DNA of 45,896 nucleotides, taken from the NCBI GenBank assembly GCA_947476535.1, contig CANJRC010000020.1, positions 1-45,896 on the forward strand, written 5' to 3'. Positions 34,386 through 42,700 of the stretch are shown here, one piece after another; the stretch's first letter is position 1, and each line of letters opens with the position of its first letter. Under the pieces are notes generated by a model that saw only the letters and a program-made list of their open reading frames with translations, ran no database searches and was not told the origin of the DNA. This DNA comes from Betaproteobacteria bacterium (GTDB taxonomy: Bacteria; Pseudomonadota; Gammaproteobacteria; Burkholderiales; SG8-39). The translations under genes were made by a program, and so were the position numbers.

Positions 34386-35578
34386 TGATCAGCCTGGCCG
34401 GCCGCGACATCCTGCATTCGTGGGGCAGGTTCGTCCTCACGGGACTTGGCCTTGGTCTGCTCATTGGCGTCACGCTCACCATGGCGGGGGTGTACCGCGG
34501 CATGGTGGACGACGCGCGGGTGATGCTCGGCAACAGTGGCGCTGACTTGTGGGCGGTGCAGAAGGATACGCAGGGCCCGTATGCGGAGTCGTCGAGCATC
34601 CGCGACGACGTCTATCGCGACCTGCTCGGGCTGGAGGGTGTGGCGCAGGCGGCCAACGTCACTTACCTCACCATGCAGGTGCGGCGTGGCGACACGGAAG
34701 TGCGCGCCATGGTGGTGGGATTCGAGCCCGGGCATCCGGGCGAGCCGGCGTTCCTGACTGCAGGGCGCCGCATCACACGCGGCCACTACGAGGCGCTGGC
34801 GGACGCCGCGACCGGGTTTGCGGTGGGTGAGCGCATCCGCATCCGCCGCCACGATTACAGCGTGGTGGGCCTTACCCGTCGCATGGTGTCTTCGGGCGGC
34901 GATCCCATGGTGTTCGTGTCGCTCAAGGATGCCCAGGAAGCGCAGTTCCTGAAGGACAACGACGCCATTGTCAACGAGCGGGCGCGCACGGCAGCGAATC
35001 CCGCGCTCAACCGCCCCGGGGTGCCGGGGCTGCTGGAGGCGATCACCGCATCGCAGGTCACCAACCGCAACGTGAACGCCGTGCTCGTGACGGTGCGTGA
35101 CGGACACGCGCCTGAGGAAGTTGCCGCCGGCATCCGCCGCTGGCAGCACCTGCAGGCCTATACCCGGGCGCAGATGGAGGAGATACTCATTGCCAAGCTG
35201 ATCTCCACGGCAGCCAAGCAGATCGGCATGTTCCTGGTGATCCTGGCCATTGTCAGCGCGGCCATCGTCGCCTTCATCATCTACACCATGACCCTGGGTA
35301 AGATCCGCGAGATCGCGGTGCTCAAGCTGATCGGCACGCGCGACCGCACCATCGCCAGCATGATTTTGCAGCAGGCGCTGGGCCTGGGGCTGATCGGCTT
35401 CTCGGTCGGAAAGATCGCTGCCACGGCCTGGGGCCCCGCGTTTCCGAAGTACGTGCTGCTGGAACCGGGGGATGCCGTGCGCGGCTTCGTGGTGGTGATG
35501 GTGGTGTGCGCTGTGGCGAGCTCGCTGGCCATTCGCGCCGCGCTCAAGGTTGATCCCGCGACGGCCATTGGCGGATGA
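34385..35578 (+). CDS. ABC exporter permease, FtsX-like (DevC family)
   Basis: 397 residues. One N-terminal helix (FVLTGLGLGLLIGVTLTMAG), a large periplasmic domain of about 240 residues, then three C-terminal helices including the FtsX segment TLGKIREIAVLKLIGTRD. Layout and length fit DevC of the DevBCA exporter rather than the two-domain MacB fusion, because the ATPase is a separate gene. Such permeases drive periplasmic adaptors mechanically to expel lipids, peptides or small molecules through an outer-membrane channel. The substrate is unknown. It overlaps the ATPase gene by four bases. Confidence 0.9.
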   Translation: MISLAGRDILHSWGRFVLTGLGLGLLIGVTLTMAGVYRGMVDDARVMLGNSGADLWAVQKDTQGPYAESSSIRDDVYRDLLGLEGVAQAANVTYLTMQVRRGDTEVRAMVVGFEPGHPGEPAFLTAGRRITRGHYEALADAATGFAVGERIRIRRHDYSVVGLTRRMVSSGGDPMVFVSLKDAQEAQFLKDNDAIVNERARTAANPALNRPGVPGLLEAITASQVTNRNVNAVLVTVRDGHAPEEVAAGIRRWQHLQAYTRAQMEEILIAKLISTAAKQIGMFLVILAIVSAAIVAFIIYTMTLGKIREIAVLKLIGTRDRTIASMILQQALGLGLIGFSVGKIAATAWGPAFPKYVLLEPGDAVRGFVVVMVVCAVASSLAIRAALKVDPATAIGG

Positions 35579-36312
35579 GGGCAATGCGAGTGGCTGAATC
35601 GAGCGCCGGCGTCGGCATCCGGATCGAAGGCCTCTCCAAGCGTTACGGCGAAGGCGACGCCGCCGTCGATGCGCTCAAGGACGCAAACCTGCAGGTGGCC
35701 CCCGGCGAAGTGGTCGGCCTCATCGGCCCGAGCGGCTCCGGGAAAACCACGCTGCTGAAGTGCCTGGGCGCGGTGATCGAGCCGACGCGCGGGCGCATGA
35801 TCGTGGGCGGCGTAGTGATCTACGACGACGGATGGAGGATTTCCGATCTGAGGGCGCTGCGGCGGGACCGCATCGGTTTCATTTTCCAGGCTCCCTACCT
35901 GATTCCCTTCCTCGATGTCACTGACAACGTGGCGCTGATGCCCATGCTGGCGGGGCGGCCGAACCGCGAAGCGCGGGCCCGGGCGCTGGAACTGCTGCAA
36001 GCGCTCGACGTGGCGCACCGCGCCCGCGCGGAAACCTCGGAGCTGTCAGGCGGGGAGCAGCAGCGCGTGTCGATTGCCCGGGCGCTGGCGAACCGGCCCC
36101 CGGTGATCCTTGCCGACGAGCCCACCGCGCCGCTGGACAGCGAGCGTGCGCTCGCAGTGATGCGCATCCTCAACCGCATGGCGAGCGAATACCAGACCGC
36201 CATCATCGTCGTGACGCACGACGAGAAGATCATCCCCACCTTCAAGCGCATTTATCACATACGCGACGGGCGCACGACGGAGGAGGCGGGTGAGGGCAGG
36301 GCGCTGGACTGA
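35575..36312 (+). CDS. ABC exporter ATPase (DevA/LolD-MacB type)
   Basis: 245 residues. Walker A GLIGPSGSGKTTLLK, Q-loop region GFIFQAPYLIPFLDVTDNVA, signature LSGGEQQRVSIARAL, Walker B VILADEPTAPLDSE and switch His in IIVVTHDEKI are all present, so it should be active. The conserved DEPTAALD reads DEPTAPLD here, a mild deviation in the D-loop approach. It completes a 33.2-36.3 kb exporter unit with the adaptor and permease, and converges with the DUF2892 gene 25 bases on. Confidence 0.92.
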   Translation: MRAMRVAESSAGVGIRIEGLSKRYGEGDAAVDALKDANLQVAPGEVVGLIGPSGSGKTTLLKCLGAVIEPTRGRMIVGGVVIYDDGWRISDLRALRRDRIGFIFQAPYLIPFLDVTDNVALMPMLAGRPNREARARALELLQALDVAHRARAETSELSGGEQQRVSIARALANRPPVILADEPTAPLDSERALAVMRILNRMASEYQTAIIVVTHDEKIIPTFKRIYHIRDGRTTEEAGEGRALD

Positions 36313-36337
36313 GCTGGAGCGGTCGAGGTGCGGTTTG

Positions 36338-36535
36338 TCAGGACTTGGGCGCCACCGAACAGGTGCTCATGCCCAACATCGCATACAGCGGGCAGAAACT
36401 GATGAAGGCCGTAACGACTGGAACGACGCCGATCCACCCCCACACACCAATGTTGCCGTTCAGGGTGAGCCCGACTAGGGCCATGCCGACGATGATACGT
36501 ACCACGCGATCGATGCTGCCGATGTTCGCTTTCAT
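36338..36535 (-). CDS. DUF2892 (YgaP-like) inner-membrane protein
   Basis: 65 residues from ATG 36535 with AGGAG upstream; the longer open frame before it is not family sequence. It opens with MKANIGSIDRVVRIIVGMAL and ends VTAFISFCPLYAMLGMSTC, the DUF2892 pattern with two conserved Cys (FCPLY...STC), as in the membrane tail of the rhodanese YgaP. Two hydrophobic hairpin segments are present. It follows the repressor gene by 88 bases on the same strand. A relative is encoded at 43194-43427, so the locus has one such gene at each end. Confidence 0.88.
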   Translation of the reverse strand: MKANIGSIDRVVRIIVGMALVGLTLNGNIGVWGWIGVVPVVTAFISFCPLYAMLGMSTCSVAPKS

Positions 36536-36623
36536 GGCGATACTCCTGTTGTTGATAACGGCAATGAAAGTAACTGCGATCGCCGACACGAAAAATCCGT
36601 GCGCAGCCTGCCCTCGACAGAGC

Positions 36624-36899
36624 CTAGCTGTATTTCGACAGCATGTCGGTGAGCTTGCGCACATCCGCATGCACGGCTTTCGGGCTCGAGTCTTCGGTGA
36701 CTTGTTGCTCGATCATGCACGCCATCATCATGTAGAAGACCTTGTCGAGGGCGCGCCGCGCCGCCGACAGCTGCTGCGCGATGGACTCGCAGGGCGCCGC
36801 GTTTTCCATTAGCTGTTGCACGCCGCGCACCTGCCCCTCGACGCGGCGCAGCCGCACGATCAGCGCGCGCCGGCTCTCATCGTCTTTCATCTGTGTCAT
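36624..36899 (-). CDS. CsoR/CstR-type (DUF156) thiol- or metal-sensing repressor
   Basis: 91 residues, all-helical, opening with the DUF156 core RALIVRLRRVEGQVRGVQQL. Cys37 (NAAPCESIAQQ) matches the first sensor Cys of CsoR (Cu), CstR (persulfide) and FrmR. The CsoR His-x3-Cys pair is absent. The second Cys is Cys61 in YMMMACMIEQQV, about five residues before the usual Cys, and there is no His in that helix. Two Cys without His argues for a dithiol or persulfide sensor rather than a Cu(I) sensor. It diverges from the SQR/RND operon, and the operator between them fits the family. Confidence 0.88.
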   Translation of the reverse strand: MTQMKDDESRRALIVRLRRVEGQVRGVQQLMENAAPCESIAQQLSAARRALDKVFYMMMACMIEQQVTEDSSPKAVHADVRKLTDMLSKYS

Positions 36900-36953
36900 G
36901 GAACACCCTTCGTAGGAATCCTAGTCTTGTGAGGAATTCATGTTACCCGGCAC

Positions 36954-36984
36954 TTGACTTTTTCATATACCCCCCATAGTATAT
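36954..36984 (+). promoter_or_regulatory. Main promoter with CsoR/CstR-type operator
   Basis: TTGACT (36954-36959) is a strong -35, and TAGTAT (36977-36982) a -10 at 17-base spacing. Overlapping the spacer and -10 is the near-palindrome ATATAC-CCCCCATA-GTATAT (36965-36984): six-base AT-rich arms around a C-run, the layout of type 2 operators of this repressor family. A bound tetramer would block RNA polymerase. The regulator gene starts 66 bases away on the other strand, so one site could control both directions. Confidence 0.75.
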
Positions 36985-37020
36985 AAAGCATCGAGTCGGC
37001 GCAAGCTGATTCGGCGCTGG

Positions 37021-37034
37021 TTGACTCAAGTCAA
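37021..37034. promoter_or_regulatory. Second TTGAC-N4-GTCAA site, CRP/FNR type
   Basis: TTGACTCAAGTCAA repeats the half-sites of the 32487 site, and both are followed by GCC. It lies downstream of the predicted promoter, in the leader of the HMA gene, so an activator role at this promoter is not obvious; it could act as a roadblock or serve another start. Confidence 0.4.
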
Positions 37035-37065
37035 GCCGGCTGGGTCAACAATAGGAGGTAATGTC

Positions 37066-37362
37066 GTGGACTGGACCTTGGCGGTAGAGAACATCAAGTG
37101 TGGCGGTTGCGCAAAGTCCATTGCACGTGGCTTGAGCGCTATTGAGGGCGTCGTGTCCGTCGAAGTGGACGTGGCGGCGGGTACCGTGCACATCCAGGCG
37201 GTGGATGCCGGCGGGCGCGGTCCGGCGCGGGAGCAGGTGGCGCGCAACCTGCTCGAGATGGGATATCCGGAGCGAGATACGGCATCGGGCTTGGGCGCGG
37301 CCGTGGCGACGGCAAAGTCCTTTGTCAGTTGCGTCGTGGGTAGCCTGTCGGGCAAGGGCTGA
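37066..37362 (+). CDS. HMA-domain (heavy-metal-associated/thiol) small protein
   Basis: 98 residues from GTG 37066, chosen because AGGAGG (37053-37058) is ideally spaced; an ATG five bases earlier is out of frame. The ferredoxin-like HMA fold has the CxxC pair Cys12/Cys15 in VENIKCGGCAKSIARGL and later VSVEVDVAAGTVHI. The C-terminal 30 residues are mildly hydrophobic with another Cys (SFVSCVVGSL). HMA proteins carry Cu(I), Zn or similar ions; in a sulfide operon the pair could also handle persulfide. It is the first gene after the operator. Confidence 0.85.
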   Translation: MDWTLAVENIKCGGCAKSIARGLSAIEGVVSVEVDVAAGTVHIQAVDAGGRGPAREQVARNLLEMGYPERDTASGLGAAVATAKSFVSCVVGSLSGKG

Positions 37363-37397
37363 AGGCCGGGATGGGACCGGAGTCAATTGGAGGGGAT

Positions 37398-38489
37398 ATG
37401 GTTATACCCTATGGGAGTATATTGCCGAGCTGGCTGGGCAAGCGCCTCGGCGCCGTGAACGCCGGTTTTTTCGCATTGCTTGCCCTGCTGCTTATGGCGA
37501 GCCCGGGTCAGGCGGTGGGTGCGCCGCTGAAGACCGCGGTGATCGAGTTGCTCCCCGTGGAGGGCTCGCTCTCGGCTGAAGGCGTCGTCGAGGCGGTTCG
37601 TCAGTCAATCGTTGCCGCGCAGGTTCCCGGGCGCGTGCTCGAAGTGCGCGTCGAGTCGGGGCGTTTCGTTGCGCGCGGTGAAGTGCTGGCGCGCATCGAC
37701 GATCGCGAGGCGGCCCAGATCGTGGCGGCTGGACAGGCGCAGATCGCCCGGTCGGAGGCGGACTTCTCCAACGCGAAGGTTAATTTCGAGCGCACCCGCC
37801 GCCTCACCGAGCAGACGTTCCTCAGTCCGGCGGCCCTGGACAAGTCGCAGGCCGACTTTGATGCCGCCCGCGCGCAGCTGGCCGCCACCCGCGCCGCCGC
37901 CGAACAGGCCATCGCTGTGCGCGGGCACGCCACCATCACCGCACCGTTTGCCGGCGTCATCGCCATTCGTCACGTACAGCAGGGCGACATGGCGCAACCG
38001 GGCATGCCGCTCTTCACCTTGCATGACCCGGCGCGCTTGCGGGTGGTGGCGAGCATTCCCCAGGCGCGATTGCGCGAGGTGCGTGCCGCCGGTACGGCCA
38101 TGTTGGAATTTGCATCACTTGGCCAGACGGTGAAGGCGACGGCGATGCAGGTCATGCCCGCCGCGGATCTGCGCAGCCACACCACGCAGGTGTGGCTGGA
38201 CTTGCCTGCGGGGCTGAAGGATGTGGCGCCGGGGATGTTTGCGCGCGCACTGTTCGCCGTCGGCCAGGCGAAGAAGCTGGTCATTCCCGCGGCCGCAGTC
38301 ACGTATCGCAGCGAAGTCGCGGGCGCGTATGTGGTCGATGACAAGGGCGAGCTGCGGTTTCGCCAGTTGCGCCTGGGCGAGGCGGCCGGCGTTGCCGGCA
38401 TCGAAGTGCTGGCGGGCGTCCAGGCCGGCGAAAAGGTGGCGCTCGACCCGGTGAGTGCCCTTGCGCAGTTGAAGTCGGGCGGCAAGTAG
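37398..38489 (+). CDS. RND periplasmic adaptor of the SQR-linked pump
   Basis: 363 residues from ATG 37398 (GGAGGGG directly upstream); the in-frame ATG 37371 has no such site. The signal or anchor segment is VNAGFFALLALLLMASPGQA. Lipoyl and barrel segments AAQVPGRVLEVRVESGRFVA and ITAPFAGVIAIRHVQQGDMA flank a short coiled coil. It is shorter than MexA and lacks a lipobox. It should partner the permease at 39799, but the SQR gene is inserted between them, which is unusual for RND pumps. Codons 2-8 overlap an operator-like palindrome. Confidence 0.9.
   Translation: MVIPYGSILPSWLGKRLGAVNAGFFALLALLLMASPGQAVGAPLKTAVIELLPVEGSLSAEGVVEAVRQSIVAAQVPGRVLEVRVESGRFVARGEVLARIDDREAAQIVAAGQAQIARSEADFSNAKVNFERTRRLTEQTFLSPAALDKSQADFDAARAQLAATRAAAEQAIAVRGHATITAPFAGVIAIRHVQQGDMAQPGMPLFTLHDPARLRVVASIPQARLREVRAAGTAMLEFASLGQTVKATAMQVMPAADLRSHTTQVWLDLPAGLKDVAPGMFARALFAVGQAKKLVIPAAAVTYRSEVAGAYVVDDKGELRFRQLRLGEAAGVAGIEVLAGVQAGEKVALDPVSALAQLKSGGK
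37403..37421. promoter_or_regulatory. Second CsoR/CstR-type operator candidate over the adaptor start
   Basis: TATACCCTATGGGAGTATA has the same TATAC...GTATA arms as the main operator, spaced by nine instead of eight bases and again around a C/G run. It covers codons 2-8 of the adaptor gene. Two ATA codons fall here, rare in such a GC-rich gene, which hints that the DNA sequence itself is under selection. Confidence 0.55.
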
Positions 38490-38516
38490 CCGCCATTCGA
38501 TAGGAAGGGGGCAGTC

Positions 38517-39794
38517 ATGGCTCACATTGTCATTCTCGGCGCCGGCATCGGCGGCTTGCCGATGGCCTTCGAGATGCAGGAACGACTGCGGGCGGACGAC
38601 CGCATCACCGTGGTCGGCAACGGCCCGAATTTTCATTTCGTGCCCTCCAACCCCTGGGTGGCAGTGAACTGGCGTACCCGCGACGACATCGAATTTCCGG
38701 TCAGCCCCATCCTGGAAAAGAAGAAGATTGCCTTTTCGGCTGTAGGCGCCAAGCGCGTCGTGCCGGAGAAAAACCAGGTCGAACTGGGTGACGGCAGCAC
38801 GCTCGAATACGACTACCTCGTCATCGCCACCGGGCCGCGCTTGGCCTTCGAGGAGGTCGAGGGCAGCGGTCCGCAGGCCCATACGCAGTCTATCTGCAAC
38901 ATCGACCACGCCGTCAACGCAGCCTCCGCGTGGGACGCGTTCGTGAAGAATCCGGGCCCCATCGTGGTCGGCGCGGTCCAGGGCGCGTCCTGCTTCGGCC
39001 CGGCCTACGAGTTCGCCTTCATCATGGAAACCGACCTGCGCCGGCGCAAGATCCGCGACCGCGTGCCGATGACCTTCGTCACCGCCGAGCCCTATATCGG
39101 CCACCTCGGGCTTGGGGGCGTCGGCGATTCCAAGACCATGCTCGAATCGGCGCTGCGCGAGCGGCACATCAAGTGGATCACCAATGCCAAGGTGACCAAG
39201 GTGGAGGCCGGCAAGGCATTCGTCACCGAGCACGATGACGAGGGCAAGGAAAAGAAGAAGCACGAATTGCCGTTCAATTACTCCATGCTGCTGCCGGCGT
39301 TCAAGGGAATTGACGCGGTGATCGGGATCGAGGGCCTCGTCAATCCGCGCGGCTTCATTCTCATCGACGAGCACCAGCGCAACCCGAAATACAAAAACAT
39401 CTACGCGGTCGGCGTGTGCGTCGCCATACCGCCGGTCGAGGTGACACCGGTGCCTACCGGAGCGCCCAAGACCGGCTACATGATCGAGTCCATGGTGACT
39501 GCCACGGCGCACAACATCCGCGCCGAGTTGGATGGCCGGCAGCCGACGGAGAAGGCAACCTGGAATGCGGTGTGCCTTGCCGATATGGGCGATACCGGCA
39601 TTGCCTTCGTGGCGCTACCGCAAATCCCGCCGCGCAACGTGAACTGGTTCTCCGAGGGCAAGTGGGTGCACCTGGCCAAGGTGGCGTTCGAGAAATACTT
39701 CATCCGCAAGATGAAGAAAGGGACCTCCGAGCCGATCTTCGAGAAGTACGTGATGGACATGCTCGGCATCAAGAAGCTGAAGTCACCCCAGTAG
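38517..39794 (+). CDS. sqr: Sulfide:quinone oxidoreductase
   Basis: 425 residues with AGGAAGGGGGC upstream. FAD binds at VILGAGIGGLPMAFEMQ (residues 5-21). All three redox Cys of SQR are present: Cys127 (HTQSICNIDHA), Cys159 (VQGASCFGPAYEF) and Cys353 (TWNAVCLADMGDTG), nearly the positions known from Rhodobacter and Acidithiobacillus enzymes. EPYIGHLGLGGVGDSK, VPTGAPKTGYMIESM and KYFIRKMKKG also follow the A. ferrooxidans pattern. It oxidises sulfide to polysulfide or persulfide at the inner-membrane periplasmic face and passes electrons to quinone. It lies between the adaptor and permease genes. Confidence 0.95.
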   Translation: MAHIVILGAGIGGLPMAFEMQERLRADDRITVVGNGPNFHFVPSNPWVAVNWRTRDDIEFPVSPILEKKKIAFSAVGAKRVVPEKNQVELGDGSTLEYDYLVIATGPRLAFEEVEGSGPQAHTQSICNIDHAVNAASAWDAFVKNPGPIVVGAVQGASCFGPAYEFAFIMETDLRRRKIRDRVPMTFVTAEPYIGHLGLGGVGDSKTMLESALRERHIKWITNAKVTKVEAGKAFVTEHDDEGKEKKKHELPFNYSMLLPAFKGIDAVIGIEGLVNPRGFILIDEHQRNPKYKNIYAVGVCVAIPPVEVTPVPTGAPKTGYMIESMVTATAHNIRAELDGRQPTEKATWNAVCLADMGDTGIAFVALPQIPPRNVNWFSEGKWVHLAKVAFEKYFIRKMKKGTSEPIFEKYVMDMLGIKKLKSPQ

Positions 39795-39798
39795 CCAA

Positions 39799-42700
39799 AT
39801 GAGCGATCTCGGCATCTCCGGCCGTACCAGCCGGTTCTTCGTCTCCTCGCAGCTCACGCCGCTGATTGCGCTGGTGGCGCTGCTGTTGGGCGCCTTCGCC
39901 GTCATGGTGACGCCGCGCGAGGAAGAGCCGCAGATCAATGTCACCATGGCCAATGTGCTGATTCCCTTCCCGGGCGCCTCGGCGAAGGATGTGGAGGCGC
40001 TGGTGGCCTCGCCTGCCGAACAGGTGCTGACGCGCATCACCGGCGTGGAACATGTGTTCTCCACCTCAAGCCCTGGCCTGGCGGTGATGACCGTGCAGTT
40101 CAAGGTGGGCGAGGACCGCACCCAGGCGCTGGTGCGGCTCTACGACACCATCTATTCGAACAAGGACTGGGTATCGCCCAACCTCGGCACCGGCGAGCCG
40201 ATGATCAAGCCGATGGGCATCGACGATGTGCCCATCGTGACCCTGACCTTGTGGACGTCCGACAGCACGCGAGGCGCCTTCGACCTGGAGCGCGTGGCAC
40301 GCGCCGCCGAAGTGGAATTGAAGCGCGTGCCGGGGACGCGCGTGGTGCAGACGCTGGGCGGCCCCGGGCGCAGCGTGCGCATCCTGCTCGACGCCGAGCG
40401 CATGCAATCCTCCGGCGTGACCGCGCAGGATGTGCGCGGCGCGCTGCTGGCAGCTAATGTGTCGCTGCCCGCAGGCAGCCTGGTTGGCAACAACCGCGAC
40501 ATGCTGGTGGAGGCAGGCGCCTTCCTCGCTTCCGGGCAGGACGTGGGGCGCCTGATCGTCGGTCGGCAGGGCGGGCGCCCTGTTGCCGTATCGGATATTG
40601 CGCGGGTCGTCGACGGGCCGGACCAGCCGGTGCGTTACGTGTGGTTCGGCGCCGGGCCTGCGGCGGCAGCCGCCACGGCCTCCCCCAAGGACAAGCCCGT
40701 GGCCGGTGACAAGCCGATTGCGGGGGCTGAATTTCCGGCGGTCACGATCGCCATTTCCAAGAAAGCCGGCGCAAACGCCGTCGACGTGGCCAACCGCCTA
40801 CTCGCGCGCGTTGAGCAGTTGAAGGGAAGTGTCATCCCGGAGGGTGTCAACGTGTCGCTGACACGGAACTACGGCGAGACCGCTAATGACAAGGCGCAGA
40901 AACTCATCCAGAAGCTGATCTTCGCCACGCTGTCGGTGGTGGTGCTGATCTGGGCGGCGCTTGGGCGCCGTGAAGCCGTGATCGTCGGTGGTGCCGTGCT
41001 GCTGACGCTGGCCGCCACCTTGTTTGCTTCCTGGGCGTGGGGCTTTACGCTTAACCGCGTTTCGCTGTTTGCGCTGATCTTTTCCATCGGCATCCTGGTC
41101 GATGACGCCATCGTGGTGGTGGAGAACATCCACCGCCACCGAGCGCTGGACCATGGCGGCGCGCTGGCCGACCTGATCCCGAAGGCCGTTGATGAAGTGG
41201 GCGGCCCCACCATCCTCGCCACCTTCACGGTCATCGCGGCGCTCCTGCCCATGGCCTTCGTGTCCGGCTTGATGGGTCCGTACATGAGCCCGATCCCGAT
41301 CAATGCCAGCATCGGCATGCTGCTTTCTCTGGCCATCGCCTTCGTGGTGACGCCGTGGCTGGCGCTGCGCCTGCTGGCGAAGCACCATGTCGTGCATGCG
41401 CAGGTGACCGCCTCGCGCACCTCGCGCTTCTTCACGCGCATCATGCTGCCGTTCCTGCGGGGCGCGGCGGGCCGGCGCGCGCGTGGGTTGCTGTTTGCCG
41501 GCATCGGCGTGCTGATCCTCGGCAGCGTGTCGCTTGCACTCGTCAAGCTGGTGGTGCTGAAGATGCTGCCCTTCGACAACAAGTCGGAATTCCAGGTGGT
41601 GCTGGACATGCCCACCGGCACGGCGCTGGAGGAGACCAGTCGCGTGCTGCACGAGATGGGCGCCTACATCGCGACGGTGCCCGAGGTCACCGACTACCAG
41701 GCCTATGCCGGGGCTAGCGCGCCAATCAATTTCAATGGACTGGTGCGCCAGTATTACCTGCGCAGCCAGCCGGAGATGGGCGATATCCAGGTGAACCTCG
41801 CCGACAAGCACCATCGCGACAGGAAGAGCCACGACATCGCGCTGGCGGTGCGGCCGCACATCGCGCAGATCGCCAAGAAGTACGGCGCCACGGTGAAGGT
41901 GGTCGAGGTGCCGCCCGGTCCGCCGGTGTTGTCGCCAATCGTCGCCGAGGTCTACGGCCCTGACTATGCCGGGCAATTGCAGCTGGCGCAGTCCATCCGC
42001 AAGCTCTTCGAGCAGACACCGGACATCATCGACACCGATTCCACGGTGGAGGAGGCGGCGCCCAAGCTGATATTGAAGATTGACACGCGCAAGGCCGCGC
42101 TGTCCGGCGTGGCGCAGAAGGATATCGTGCTGGCGCTGCGCACGGCGCTCAACGGCGATGCGGTCACGCCCATCCACGACGGACGTTCGCGTTACGAGGT
42201 GCCGGTGAAGATCAGCCTCGCGCCCGAGCAGGCGGGGAGCGCCGAGTCGCTGTTGCGGCTGCGCGTGCGCTCGCAGGACGGCGCGCTCGTGCCGCTGTCG
42301 GAACTGCTGGTGCAGACCGAGGCTGAACGCGAACGGACCATTTACCACAAGGACCTGTTGCCGGTGGCGTACGTGTTCGCCGACATGGCGGGCAAGCTCG
42401 ACAGCCCGCTCTACGGCATGTTCGGCATGCGCTCGGAACTGGGCAAGCTCTCCCTGCCTGCCGGCACTGCGCTGGGTGAACACTTCATCAGCCAACCGCA
42501 GGACCCCTATGCCGGCTATGCCATGAAATGGGATGGCGAATGGCAGGTCACCTACGAGACTTTCCGCGACATGGGTATCGCCTATGCGGTCGGCCTGATC
42601 CTGATCTACCTGCTGGTGGTGGCGCAGTTTCGCTCCTACACCGTGCCCTTGGTCATCATGGCACCCATTCCGCTCACCATCATCGGCGTCATGCCGGGGC

